The notes beneath the pieces are model-generated. The model was not told the origin of the DNA and did no database searches. It saw only the letters and a list, made by a program, of their open reading frames with translations. Of a DNA stretch of 64,000 bases, positions 27,001 to 33,669 are shown one piece after another. Both the position numbers and the translations under genes were made by a program. Every line of letters begins with the position of its first letter. Position 1 is the first letter of the stretch. Source of the DNA: Chryseobacterium sp. G0186 (GTDB taxonomy: Bacteria; Bacteroidota; Bacteroidia; Flavobacteriales; Weeksellaceae); the NCBI RefSeq assembly GCF_003815675.1, contig NZ_CP033918.1, positions 3,410,001 through 3,474,000 of the forward strand, given 5' to 3'.

Positions 27001-27850
27001 TATACTGCTTATAAGCTGCATCATATGCTTTTGCTCTTAAAGTATTGAATGTTTTCTGAGTGGCTTCCAATTCAGATCTCAATTGGATCAAACCGTCTTT
27101 TTCAAAGGTAAGATGGGATAATTCTGAAATTCTCTCTCCTTCTGCTTTTAATTGCTGTTGGGTTGCAACGGAAAGAGATGTTCCATTGATAACTCCCGTT
27201 CCAATTTTAGAAACGTTTACCTGAAAAGCATTTCCATTAGAATTAGACTCTGTATTTTCTCCTTCATAGCCATCTCCAAATAGCTTCATAGGTAAGACAA
27301 CTCTTGCTTCCAATGCTTTTGCTTTTAAATCTTCACCATTAACTTTGATGAGCTCCGGAGTGGCAGGTAAGTCACAAACATATCCAAAGTGAAGAGCCCT
27401 TAAAATATGTACTAAAGCTTCCTTTACATAAAAATTATTCTGTGTAACCGTTTGATAGATAAGGTTATCCCAAACTTGTACTAATTTACTTTGAATTGCA
27501 CTGCTATTGTATAAGTTTTTGGCTGTAATCTCATCTACTGCTGTAATGACTTCCTTTTTTGCAATTTTTCTTCCTATTTTAAGAGCTTCGGAAAGAGATC
27601 CGGCTTCAATTTCAATTTCGCTTTGATAACCGTTTGTGTTGAATGTTTTTGCTGCATCTTCCAATGCCTTGAATTTTTCCAAAGCAGTGCTTGCCGGATT
27701 GATCGCTGAATCAAAAGAACTTGTCAATTGTGTTGGTCTGTGAATGAAACCAAGATTCACTTTTTTAGTTTCTGTCAATTCAGGGTTTCTTAAGCTTACA
27801 AATCTGAATAGGGTTTGTGGTGCGGTATTATTTGTTTCGTTTGTTGCCAT
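24068..27850 (-). CDS. Giant 1260-residue protein of unknown function (putative carrier)
   Basis: Largest gene of the island. No signal peptide. Residues 1-600 are mixed, with coiled-coil stretches near 225-330. Around 620-665 comes a basic patch (KSTRRLRRSE) and a Ser/Thr/Glu-rich run (TTTSKSTERETLSDTTTTTR), then a helical part near 700-745 (ITEKATERILTKVAEERIEK). HVVGVYRWVDKKMKNQIFNY near 755-775 is a segment I recall from large uncharacterised proteins of several phyla, but I cannot name the family. A lysine/glutamate helix lies near 960-985. It is placed between a fibre-like gene and the toxin gene, 40 nt after the former, so a structural or carrier role is inferred. Its terminator follows at once. 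Confidence 0.7.
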   Translation of the reverse strand: MATNETNNTAPQTLFRFVSLRNPELTETKKVNLGFIHRPTQLTSSFDSAINPASTALEKFKALEDAAKTFNTNGYQSEIEIEAGSLSEALKIGRKIAKKEVITAVDEITAKNLYNSSAIQSKLVQVWDNLIYQTVTQNNFYVKEALVHILRALHFGYVCDLPATPELIKVNGEDLKAKALEARVVLPMKLFGDGYEGENTESNSNGNAFQVNVSKIGTGVINGTSLSVATQQQLKAEGERISELSHLTFEKDGLIQLRSELEATQKTFNTLRAKAYDAAYKQYTNTYQADIERYNTMHESIKSQIANGGLTQEQIDALYASLEKLKVPPFTFEYKNEINFGDLKEKLSLDSFKLFVNIFTKVTSEEKPENGLDFSTITVLSDRKLQLSRVEVSITDEFDTYPEIFEKLDEETTVKVQTLFQKSPSQEQTYASIGGVLIPVANSYNAASRIVPRSYYLRTSYEPVSSRMPATATFYYQAESNAWGAASVTINASTDFGLYEENFSNIEVIDNKVELPLFLIDKFGKFIRSLDIKIYFNNGKEASLHLSAVELNKTFTGILYTEETKDETGNPTEGSGQYKPGTFIPKHFGVKRLGIADYLKVVQTTHAYVPGEVTHIENIMAKEFKQKSTRRLRRSEIQTTTSKSTERETLSDTTTTTRNDMQSEVANVIQQDINTEAHFRYGGMGKSFEVGGSFAARNSKENSTRQAISKSQEITEKATERILTKVAEERIEKIIEEFEENNAHGFDNRNGEKHVVGVYRWVDKKMKNQIFNYGKRTMFEFMVPEPARLHNLAAASSKSDQLIPPLDPRNVTDKWKMESAQKATKEQIEYWANHYSVKLTDQPKSPINLILGKQWEKVDGNGEIRHRQIDIPDNYEASAVKMYYGFERDSRGKSTLHSSNFAGGMVELSTYDKSTDKEAYFTPQNVTGSYDFIYRCENIDSVNIAFEITCKLSAAYLSAWFLENFNAIIKAYDEAYAIFAEKKAEIEKKAKEEEEKNRETLNSSNFFRNMESVILKHNCIAYLLQDYGSLGKDFTNGAEKMQDFSIVLSDDLEQYTALAKFMEQAFEWNIMDYTFYPYYWGDKAKWQQMYLSQSTDPLFRNFLQAGMARVIVTVKPGFEDAVQFFMSTGKIWNGGEVPVIGDPMYLSIVDELREPVGVKQGKAWITVLPTSLNILQEDSAGLKTATALPFTKENPEEFEVPSDVVTETEFSVVGAKLNSGGEKFVDNIELNSGFLELTTDDNPKEVIASLPLSELKKALQ

Positions 27851-27890
27851 TTTAATATTTTGTTGCTATTGTGTTATGTGGTTATTAATA

Positions 27891-29618
27891 TTAGATAGGT
27901 TGATCTCCTTTCTTGGTGTATTCGAGAGTTAGTGTGAAAGAGTTAATTGAAGAATAATTATAATTGGGATAACTCTTAAGCTGAAACTGTACAAGCTCTT
28001 TTTGTAGCGAGATAAAAGCTTCGTTTCTTAATTGATTACCTGCAAAGTCTGCTTTCATATCATACCATTCTGTAAACATCTGGTTGGAAACGATCATTTC
28101 CATGTCTTCAAAGATTTTGTCTATCCTAATGATCCCTTCATCCGGAATCTGAGTGAAAACAACTGTTTTTCTATAAATAGGTTTATTATCAATCCATAAT
28201 CCGCCGGTTCTTACTTCCTCTTTTGAATAGGAATGTTGTTTGTCTGCATATTTCTTCTGGATGTAATCAAGGTCCTTTACATTGTCCGTATAATCAGATG
28301 TTCCTGAAAGACCTCTTACCTCGGCTCCACCACAACTAATCATGTAAGTTGGCTCTGCTGTCGTAATTCCTTTTTTTGAAATTTCAGCTACCGGACCATC
28401 AAATTGTTCAAGGAATGTAAATGTAGAATGCCCCATAAGAGTTCCGTTTTGTGTCACATCGGAGCAGAAAATGGCACCTTTAGAAAGCCTGGTAAAGCTA
28501 TTGTTACTCATGTCTTTGATGACAATGTCTCCTGTTACCGGCTTATTAGACATTGTTCCGACTAATGGAACAGATTCAGAGATGGTTTTGTCTTCCCAGC
28601 CGAAAGCTCCATCCGGTCTTGCAACAATATTTTTAGTATAACTTGAGTCTGCAGCTGGAATTTGGTTGGGGGTAATTGATAATTTACCATTCAGGTTTAC
28701 ATATCGGTCTACAAAGTTTCCGGAGATTAAAGCATCAGATAATGTTACAGAATTTCCTGACTTATTATTGTGGATATACAAGCTGTTTTGTAATTGAATG
28801 TTAGCAAATGCAGAATTATTTCCCACTATAATATTACTACTTGAGCCTGCAGAGAGAGAAGAACCTGCGTTTTGACCTAAAATGATGTTCTGACTGTTAC
28901 CGTCTCCACCCCAGTTTGCAGCATAAGTTCCTATGATGGTATTACCATTGGTGTTTTTAGCATTGCCAAAAGCAGAGTATCCAATCACCGTGTTGTCATT
29001 CGAATATAATCCGTTCGAATAGCTGGAGTTACCAAGTACAGTATTTCCTATAGAACTGCTGTCAGATGTAACGTATGTGGAGTTTCCAATAACGAGATGA
29101 TCAGAGCCATAAGGCCTTGAATTTTTACCTATTGAAATGGTATTGCCGGAGTTAAGATTCAGATCGTCAATATTATTATTAATGATAATATTGTTTAAAC
29201 TGGAAGATCCACCGTAGCTTATTCCCTGTACATTAATCGATTTTGTAGTTTCGTTTCCTCTATCAGTAACGGATTGCAGTGTTCCCAGCTCGCCTTGTGT
29301 GATGTCAATATATCTTGCACCTGTCCAGCGGTATAGTTTATTAGTATCTTTGGTGATATAAATTTTTCCGGACTCACCTTGCTGAGGTAAACCTGAAAGG
29401 GTATCAAACTCTAATACATCATCTACATAGCTTGGTAATTGTGAGGCAGGAACCACTCCACCTACAAGATCTGCTTTTTGAGAAAAATCATAGGCTAATT
29501 TGTCCAATGGAATCTTTTCCTCTTTATGCCAGTAAGATTCCTGCCAATCCCAGAATTCTTCTTGTTTGGGAATATCTCCGTTTTCGAAATATTTTTTTAA
29601 TTCTTGCTTTGTTTTCAT
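27891..29618 (-). CDS. Phage tail-fibre-like protein with docking N-terminus
   Basis: A 575-residue protein. Residues 1-37 (MKTKQELKKYFENGDIPKQE onward, ending YWHKEEKI) match the start of the neighbouring 452-residue protein and resemble N-termini of Bacteroidota phage structural proteins. Residues 75-110 contain LSGLPQQGESGKIYITKDTN and LYRWTGARYIDI, a segment common in phage fibres. Residues 120-300 form a Gly/Asn/Ser-rich repeat (GNTVLGNSSYSNG, DNTVIGYSAFGNA, GNTIIGTYAA) like a beta-solenoid or adhesin head. The C-terminus is mixed. Likely role: receptor-binding fibre. It starts 16 nt after the LRR gene. Confidence 0.75.
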   Translation of the reverse strand: MKTKQELKKYFENGDIPKQEEFWDWQESYWHKEEKIPLDKLAYDFSQKADLVGGVVPASQLPSYVDDVLEFDTLSGLPQQGESGKIYITKDTNKLYRWTGARYIDITQGELGTLQSVTDRGNETTKSINVQGISYGGSSSLNNIIINNNIDDLNLNSGNTISIGKNSRPYGSDHLVIGNSTYVTSDSSSIGNTVLGNSSYSNGLYSNDNTVIGYSAFGNAKNTNGNTIIGTYAANWGGDGNSQNIILGQNAGSSLSAGSSSNIIVGNNSAFANIQLQNSLYIHNNKSGNSVTLSDALISGNFVDRYVNLNGKLSITPNQIPAADSSYTKNIVARPDGAFGWEDKTISESVPLVGTMSNKPVTGDIVIKDMSNNSFTRLSKGAIFCSDVTQNGTLMGHSTFTFLEQFDGPVAEISKKGITTAEPTYMISCGGAEVRGLSGTSDYTDNVKDLDYIQKKYADKQHSYSKEEVRTGGLWIDNKPIYRKTVVFTQIPDEGIIRIDKIFEDMEMIVSNQMFTEWYDMKADFAGNQLRNEAFISLQKELVQFQLKSYPNYNYSSINSFTLTLEYTKKGDQPI

Positions 29619-29634
29619 TATTTGATTTTTTTAT

Positions 29635-30993
29635 TTAGCCCATTAAATATCCTCCAACTACTTGTACACCAGAATCAAAAGAGGATTGGTAGTATCCTGT
29701 GTTTTCACTCAAAGTAACAGTTGATAGCGGATTATTGCTAAAGGCAAATTGATTAATATAATAAACTTGCTCAGGAATAGTCACTGAGGTTAATTTATTG
29801 TTTTTGAATGCGTTATCTCCAATGGTTGTTACGCTTTTAGGGATTTCTACAGAAATCAGAAGATTGTCTGCAAAAACAGATTCTTTAATAGTGGTAATAC
29901 TGTCCGGGATACTTACAGATGTCAACTTATTATTCTGAAATGCATAAGGCTGAATGCTAACAACATTCTTAGGAATTTCTACTGATGCTAACCTGTTATT
30001 TTGAAAAGCCGCATAGTCAATATTGGTTACTTTTTCAGGAATATTTATGGATGTCAAATGATTATCTGCGAAAACGAGACGCTCAATGTCTATAATGCTA
30101 CCAGGAATCTTTATTGATGTTATCTGATTGTTTCGGAATGAACTATCTTTAATAGCCACAATATTTTCAGAAAGATTTACAGAGGTCAAATGATTACCTT
30201 CAAAAACAGATGCATTAATAGTCATAATACTGTCTGGAATATTTACAGATACCAACTGATTGTTTTGGAATGCAAATGCTCCGATAGCAACTACATTGTC
30301 AGGAATATCTAATGACTTTAATTGATTGTTTTGAAATGCATATTCTTCAATATGGGTAACCTTTTTAGAAATATCTATAGATTTCAGGAGATTATTTTGG
30401 AAAGTTTCTCTTTCGATCACAGTAATGTGCTCAGGAATATTGACCGATGTCAACTGATTGTCCCGAAAAGCTCCTGCTCCAATACTGGTAATATTATCAG
30501 GAATATCTATTGATGTTAACTGATTAGCATGAAAAGTGGCTGCTTTAATTTCAGTCATATTTTCAGAAATATTTACTGAACGCAGCTTATTATTTTGAAA
30601 AGCACTTTCTTTAATGTCAGTAACACTATTGGGGATAATGACAAACCTTAATAAATTATTTTGAAAAGCTCCTGTTCCGATATCTGTTACAGTATTGGGA
30701 ATTGATAATTCTGATATAGACATTCCATAAGCAAAGTTATCCGGAATATTTACAGTGCCTGGTTTTACAAACATCTTTTTCTCTAAATATGATTGTAAGG
30801 TAGCTGTGCCTCCCTCATTTATTTCTGTATAAATATGGTTGGGATTTGGTAATCCATTTTCAAGACCTTCAATTTGAGTCATGTCGATTTTCTCTTCTTT
30901 GTGCCAGTAAGATTCCTGCCATTCCCAGAAATGTTCCTGCATAGGTTTATCTCCATTCTCGAAATAGAGTCTTAGTTCTTCTTTGGTTTTCAT
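29635..30993 (-). CDS. BspA-type leucine-rich-repeat protein with docking N-terminus
   Basis: A 452-residue protein. Residues 1-36 (MKTKEELRLYFENGDKPMQE onward, ending YWHKEEKI) are the same docking segment as in the 575-residue protein. Residues 95-435 are about fifteen 22-residue repeats of the form IP-x3-T-x-I-x3-AFQNNxLxSV, the BspA/LRR_5 pattern used for binding host or cell-surface proteins. No signal peptide, which sets it apart from ordinary secreted BspA proteins. Likely an alternative or additional receptor-binding fibre of the same assembly. Confidence 0.8.
   Translation of the reverse strand: MKTKEELRLYFENGDKPMQEHFWEWQESYWHKEEKIDMTQIEGLENGLPNPNHIYTEINEGGTATLQSYLEKKMFVKPGTVNIPDNFAYGMSISELSIPNTVTDIGTGAFQNNLLRFVIIPNSVTDIKESAFQNNKLRSVNISENMTEIKAATFHANQLTSIDIPDNITSIGAGAFRDNQLTSVNIPEHITVIERETFQNNLLKSIDISKKVTHIEEYAFQNNQLKSLDIPDNVVAIGAFAFQNNQLVSVNIPDSIMTINASVFEGNHLTSVNLSENIVAIKDSSFRNNQITSIKIPGSIIDIERLVFADNHLTSINIPEKVTNIDYAAFQNNRLASVEIPKNVVSIQPYAFQNNKLTSVSIPDSITTIKESVFADNLLISVEIPKSVTTIGDNAFKNNKLTSVTIPEQVYYINQFAFSNNPLSTVTLSENTGYYQSSFDSGVQVVGGYLMG
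29755..30725. repeat. 66-bp tandem coding repeats of the LRR gene
   Basis: About fifteen diverged 66-bp units coding for the 22-residue LRR repeats. The phase is always in frame, so unit number could change by recombination without breaking the gene. Confidence 0.8.
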
Positions 30994-30999
30994 AAAAAT

Positions 31000-31268
31000 G
31001 TGATGTGATTAATAAATAGATTAATCATTGAAGCCTCTGTTAGATTGCTTCAATGTATTGTTATAGCCTTGTTTTTTGTGTGGTTATAAGCTATACTTCC
31101 ACCTTCGGGGGAGATTTTAGTGGTTTTGTGATGATTTTAAACACAGTTCTGGCTGTTCAGCATGTTGTGATGGTGATTTCAAAGGATTTGAGAATGGTAA
31201 TGAGACTGTTGGTGCGTAGTATAGAATGACTGAACAGCCGGAGAACATGTTGTATTTAAAATGATATA
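31000..31268 (-). other. Long leader between the 56-residue gene and the LRR gene
   Basis: No coding frame. It holds the 71-bp repeat copy 2, an inverted pair GGCTGTTCAG (31151-31160) / CTGAACAGCC (31230-31239), and a hairpin TTGAAGC/GCTTCAA (31028-31053). It may be a structured RNA leader; no promoter of the TAnnTTTG type with dyad is seen here. Confidence 0.6.
31114..31184. repeat. 71-bp perfect direct repeat, copy 2
   Basis: Identical to 17584-17654 in the same orientation. Confidence 0.95.
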
Positions 31269-31439
31269 TTAAAAGGCTTCTTCTTCAAGAGCATCATTTT
31301 CAAAGTCTGTTCTGAAGAAATTTTCAATGTCATTGAGATAGTTGTCATAGTCCATCTCAGCGTTTTCGATGTCGCTCCACTCTATGGTGTAGAGATCTTC
31401 ATCGAAGATTGTATCTGGGTTGTGAGTTGGTGTTTCCAT
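31269..31439 (-). CDS. 56-residue highly acidic protein, first gene of the fibre/toxin operon
   Basis: Starts METPTHNPDTIFDEDLYTIE at the ATG at 31439; a TTG at 31514 would add 25 residues. Very rich in Asp and Glu (ends ENDALEEEAF), no hydrophobic segment. I recognise no family. It is the first gene after island promoter D, about 120 nt from the predicted transcription start. A DNA-mimic, chaperone or regulator role would fit such a protein but is only a guess. Confidence 0.6.
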   Translation of the reverse strand: METPTHNPDTIFDEDLYTIEWSDIENAEMDYDNYLNDIENFFRTDFENDALEEEAF

Positions 31440-31564
31440 GTTTTGTGTGGTAAGGTGTTGGTTATAATTTGAACATATTCTAGGCTGTTCAGCATTGATG
31501 AATGTTGAATTCAAAGGCTTTTTAAGTTTTATTGATTGTTGTTTTTGTGGCTTTGTTTATACTC

Positions 31565-31598
31565 CAAAAGTAGCGGGAGGAAGCGACAAAACTTGACG
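31565..31598 (-). promoter_or_regulatory. Island promoter D with dyad operator (fibre/carrier/toxin operon)
   Basis: Minus-strand -7 box TACTTTTG (31565-31572), 11 nt, CGACAAAACTTGACG (31584-31598; one arm has one mismatch). It is the only such promoter I see for the 10-kb run of genes from 31439 down to 21449. Confidence 0.8.
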
Positions 31599-31657
31599 TG
31601 TTTAAAAAATATTTTTCAAATATCTGATATAATCTTTTTAGCTTATATTGATTTATT

Positions 31658-31675
31658 ATAAGCTTAAAAGCTTAT
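31658..31675 (-). terminator. Weak hairpin at the patatin stop
   Basis: ATAAGCTT pairs with AAGCTTAT across a 2-nt centre and overlaps the stop codon; no long T-run follows on the minus strand, so termination here is uncertain. Confidence 0.35.
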
Positions 31676-32709
31676 ATTTTGTTTTTGATGAGTTTCTGAA
31701 CAATTTGATTCAATGTTTCCCTGTTGTCATCAATATAGCTCAATCCGGCCTGGATCAGGTTTTCAATATTGGATCCTCTTACATTATCCATTGCCGGAGA
31801 TGCATTTTTCAGGGATGGATTCAGACGATAATAATTTTTCTGATTTCTCAGTCCCAAAGTCTGAAACATCTGACAAAGCTGATAATCCACTGTTTCCGCA
31901 TTGGCAGACATCAGAATATCAATAATTGGATTTACCCAGCCTATTTTGCCTGCTTTTTCAAGTCTTTTGAAAGAATAAGGTCTTGCTTCAATTCCGGTTC
32001 CAATGGAGATGATAATCATATCGTTTACGCCAGGATGATTGGCTTTCTGATGATTTTTTAAAACCTCTGCAAAAGGAATTTTTCTCGCTTCTGCATAAGC
32101 ACAAAGAGCAGGATTATTCGCAAACATGCCTCCATCAATCAGACTGAAGATCTGTCCATACATCGATTTAATTTGTACAGGACTAAAATAAGTAGGCGCT
32201 GCTGAAGTGGCTCTACAAACATCCTTTACATAAAAATTATCTGTGCTGAGATGAGCTTCCCAAGAATTGAAAAGCTTGGCTCTTCTGTTTTCTATATCAT
32301 AACTTGTTATTAAACATGGTTTTATTAATTCCTTTAATTCCAGATTCCCAAAAAAGTCATTCAGGTTTTTTTGAAGCGCTTCCTGAGAAATTCTTTCATT
32401 CAATAATCCAAAAGGATTCACCAGCTTTTCCCAAAAGGAAACCTGGAAGATATCACCGCCTTTTTCAGCATATAATTCCAATCCTTTCTGAATGGAATAT
32501 TTTGCCTTTCGAGCTTCATCAGGGCACAGAATAATTGATGCAATCAGACCTCCTGTGCTGCTCCCTGCTACCAAATCAAAGTAATCCCCAAGCTTGGCAC
32601 TCGGTTTATCATAATACTGGAGCTGTTCTTCTATGTAGCGTAGAATAATACAGGTAATAATTCCTCTTATTCCGCCTCCGTCCAAAGAAAGAATGGTTGT
32701 CTTTTTCAT
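31672..32709 (-). CDS. Patatin-like phospholipase
   Basis: A 345-residue lipid acyl hydrolase. The oxyanion motif DGGGIRG is at 10-16, the nucleophile elbow GSSTG at 49-53 (Ser51) and the catalytic Asp in IDGGMFANNP at 191-200 (Asp192). No signal peptide. Such enzymes cleave membrane phospholipids. It has its own copy of the island dyad promoter, so it is turned on with the toxin operon and the endolysin; membrane damage for release or killing is the natural inference. A CBASS effector (CapV) is an alternative, but no cyclase gene is near. Confidence 0.9.
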   Translation of the reverse strand: MKKTTILSLDGGGIRGIITCIILRYIEEQLQYYDKPSAKLGDYFDLVAGSSTGGLIASIILCPDEARKAKYSIQKGLELYAEKGGDIFQVSFWEKLVNPFGLLNERISQEALQKNLNDFFGNLELKELIKPCLITSYDIENRRAKLFNSWEAHLSTDNFYVKDVCRATSAAPTYFSPVQIKSMYGQIFSLIDGGMFANNPALCAYAEARKIPFAEVLKNHQKANHPGVNDMIIISIGTGIEARPYSFKRLEKAGKIGWVNPIIDILMSANAETVDYQLCQMFQTLGLRNQKNYYRLNPSLKNASPAMDNVRGSNIENLIQAGLSYIDDNRETLNQIVQKLIKNKI

Positions 32710-32836
32710 GTGATATTTTTATTTGTTTTTAGAAGAATACATATCATCTTATATTCAGAAAACGGTTGTTTATTAAGAAAATATTTAAGCGTTATTCCTG
32801 AATTTTATTGATGTTTTTAGTGGTTTTCTTATAAAT

Positions 32837-32870
32837 CAAAGATAGGACGGAGAAGCGACAGAACTTGTCG
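32837..32870 (-). promoter_or_regulatory. Island promoter E with dyad operator (patatin)
   Basis: Minus-strand -7 box TATCTTTG (32837-32844), 11 nt, CGACAGAACTTGTCG (32856-32870). Confidence 0.8.
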
Positions 32871-32899
32871 TATTATAATTAATTTCAAATAAAAAGGAA

Positions 32900-33400
32900 T
32901 TAAAATAGGATATAATTTTGGTGGTCTCGGGCCAATTTTGAGAGGGTTCTCCAATGTGTTTTTACACTCCCTTTTTTCGATGGAATGCTCTTTTTTTCAA
33001 AGTGGGGGAGATCCTTGAATGTTTTCCAGTTTCCGCCCCAATCCCAGCCGTGTTTAGCAAAGATCTTTACACATTCATACCAATCGGCAACCTTATCATT
33101 GTCCCAATCTTTTACAGTATCCCAGCTTGCCGTTTTTCCATCAATGATCAGGCAAATATCTACAGCAAGTCCATAATTGTGAATACTTTGCCCGGCTTTG
33201 GCGTTCGTGACCTTCTTTCCGGAAGTAATTCTCCCTATGGCATAGAGCTTTTCCTGTTCTTCAAAAGATCTTAATCCCTGAGTAATTCTTATCTTGGCTC
33301 TTCCGGTAAGAGCTTCATCACATTCTTTAATAATTTGCTTTACTTCATCCCTTATCAGCGGGTGAAGTTTCTGAATTCGTTCTGATGTTACTTTGTCCAT
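32900..33400 (-). CDS. M15-family peptidoglycan peptidase, phage endolysin type
   Basis: A 166-residue L-alanyl-D-glutamate-type endopeptidase. Zinc ligands are His74 and Asp81 in SIHNYGLAVD and His133 in DLPHFE; Asp118-120 region (HGWDWGG) carries the usual acidic/aromatic residues. No signal peptide, as in phage endolysins, which need a holin or membrane damage to reach the wall. It carries two tandem island promoters (F and G). With the patatin it could form a release cassette. Nearest relatives in my memory are CwlK and T5-type endolysins. Confidence 0.9.
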   Translation of the reverse strand: MDKVTSERIQKLHPLIRDEVKQIIKECDEALTGRAKIRITQGLRSFEEQEKLYAIGRITSGKKVTNAKAGQSIHNYGLAVDICLIIDGKTASWDTVKDWDNDKVADWYECVKIFAKHGWDWGGNWKTFKDLPHFEKKSIPSKKGSVKTHWRTLSKLARDHQNYILF

Positions 33401-33419
33401 AATCTTTATCGTTTTAAAG

Positions 33420-33453
33420 CAAAAGTAGCAGTGGAAAGCGACAAAAATTGACG
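33420..33453 (-). promoter_or_regulatory. Island promoter F with dyad operator (M15 gene, proximal)
   Basis: Minus-strand -7 box TACTTTTG (33420-33427), 11 nt, CGACAAAAATTGACG (33439-33453). The ATG is about 20 nt after the box. Confidence 0.78.
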
Positions 33454-33517
33454 TATTTTAATTAAAAAATGGATAATTATGGAATGCTTTATAATATTTA
33501 GAAAAAGGTTTTGAAGC

Positions 33518-33551
33518 CAAATTTAGAATACTAACACGACAAAACATGTCG
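33518..33551 (-). promoter_or_regulatory. Island promoter G with dyad operator (distal)
   Basis: Minus-strand -7 box TAAATTTG (33518-33525), 11 nt, CGACAAAACATGTCG (33537-33551). It points away from umuC. No gene lies between it and promoter F, so it either gives a longer endolysin transcript or marks a deleted gene. Confidence 0.75.
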
Positions 33552-33669
33552 TATTATAAAATAGTATTCATTTGTTTTTCAATGTGTTAAATCTAATGTT
33601 AATTATGGGCTAAAAGATTATTTTATTCTCTAAAAACAATAATTTTGCATATATATTTCCGATACGATT

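Noticed and set aside
29755..30725. Regular repeats that might suggest a CRISPR array
   Set aside because: The 66-bp units are continuous, in frame and code for LRR repeats; there are no unique spacers.
31648..32061. Plus-strand frame of 137 codons across the patatin gene
   Set aside because: It is the complement of a patatin gene with intact catalytic motifs and has no recognisable features.
31672..32709. Patatin as a CBASS effector
   Set aside because: No CD-NTase or accessory Cap gene is near, and its promoter is shared with the endolysin and toxin operon instead.
21449..33400. Contractile injection system (eCIS, T6SS, tailocin)
   Set aside because: No sheath, tube, baseplate, spike or AAA+ ATPase gene is in the window; only fibre-like and toxin genes are seen.
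33537..33551. Dyad G as an SOS operator of umuC
   Set aside because: Its -7 box at the fixed 11-nt distance is on the minus strand and points away from umuC; umuC has a different near -7 box close to its start.
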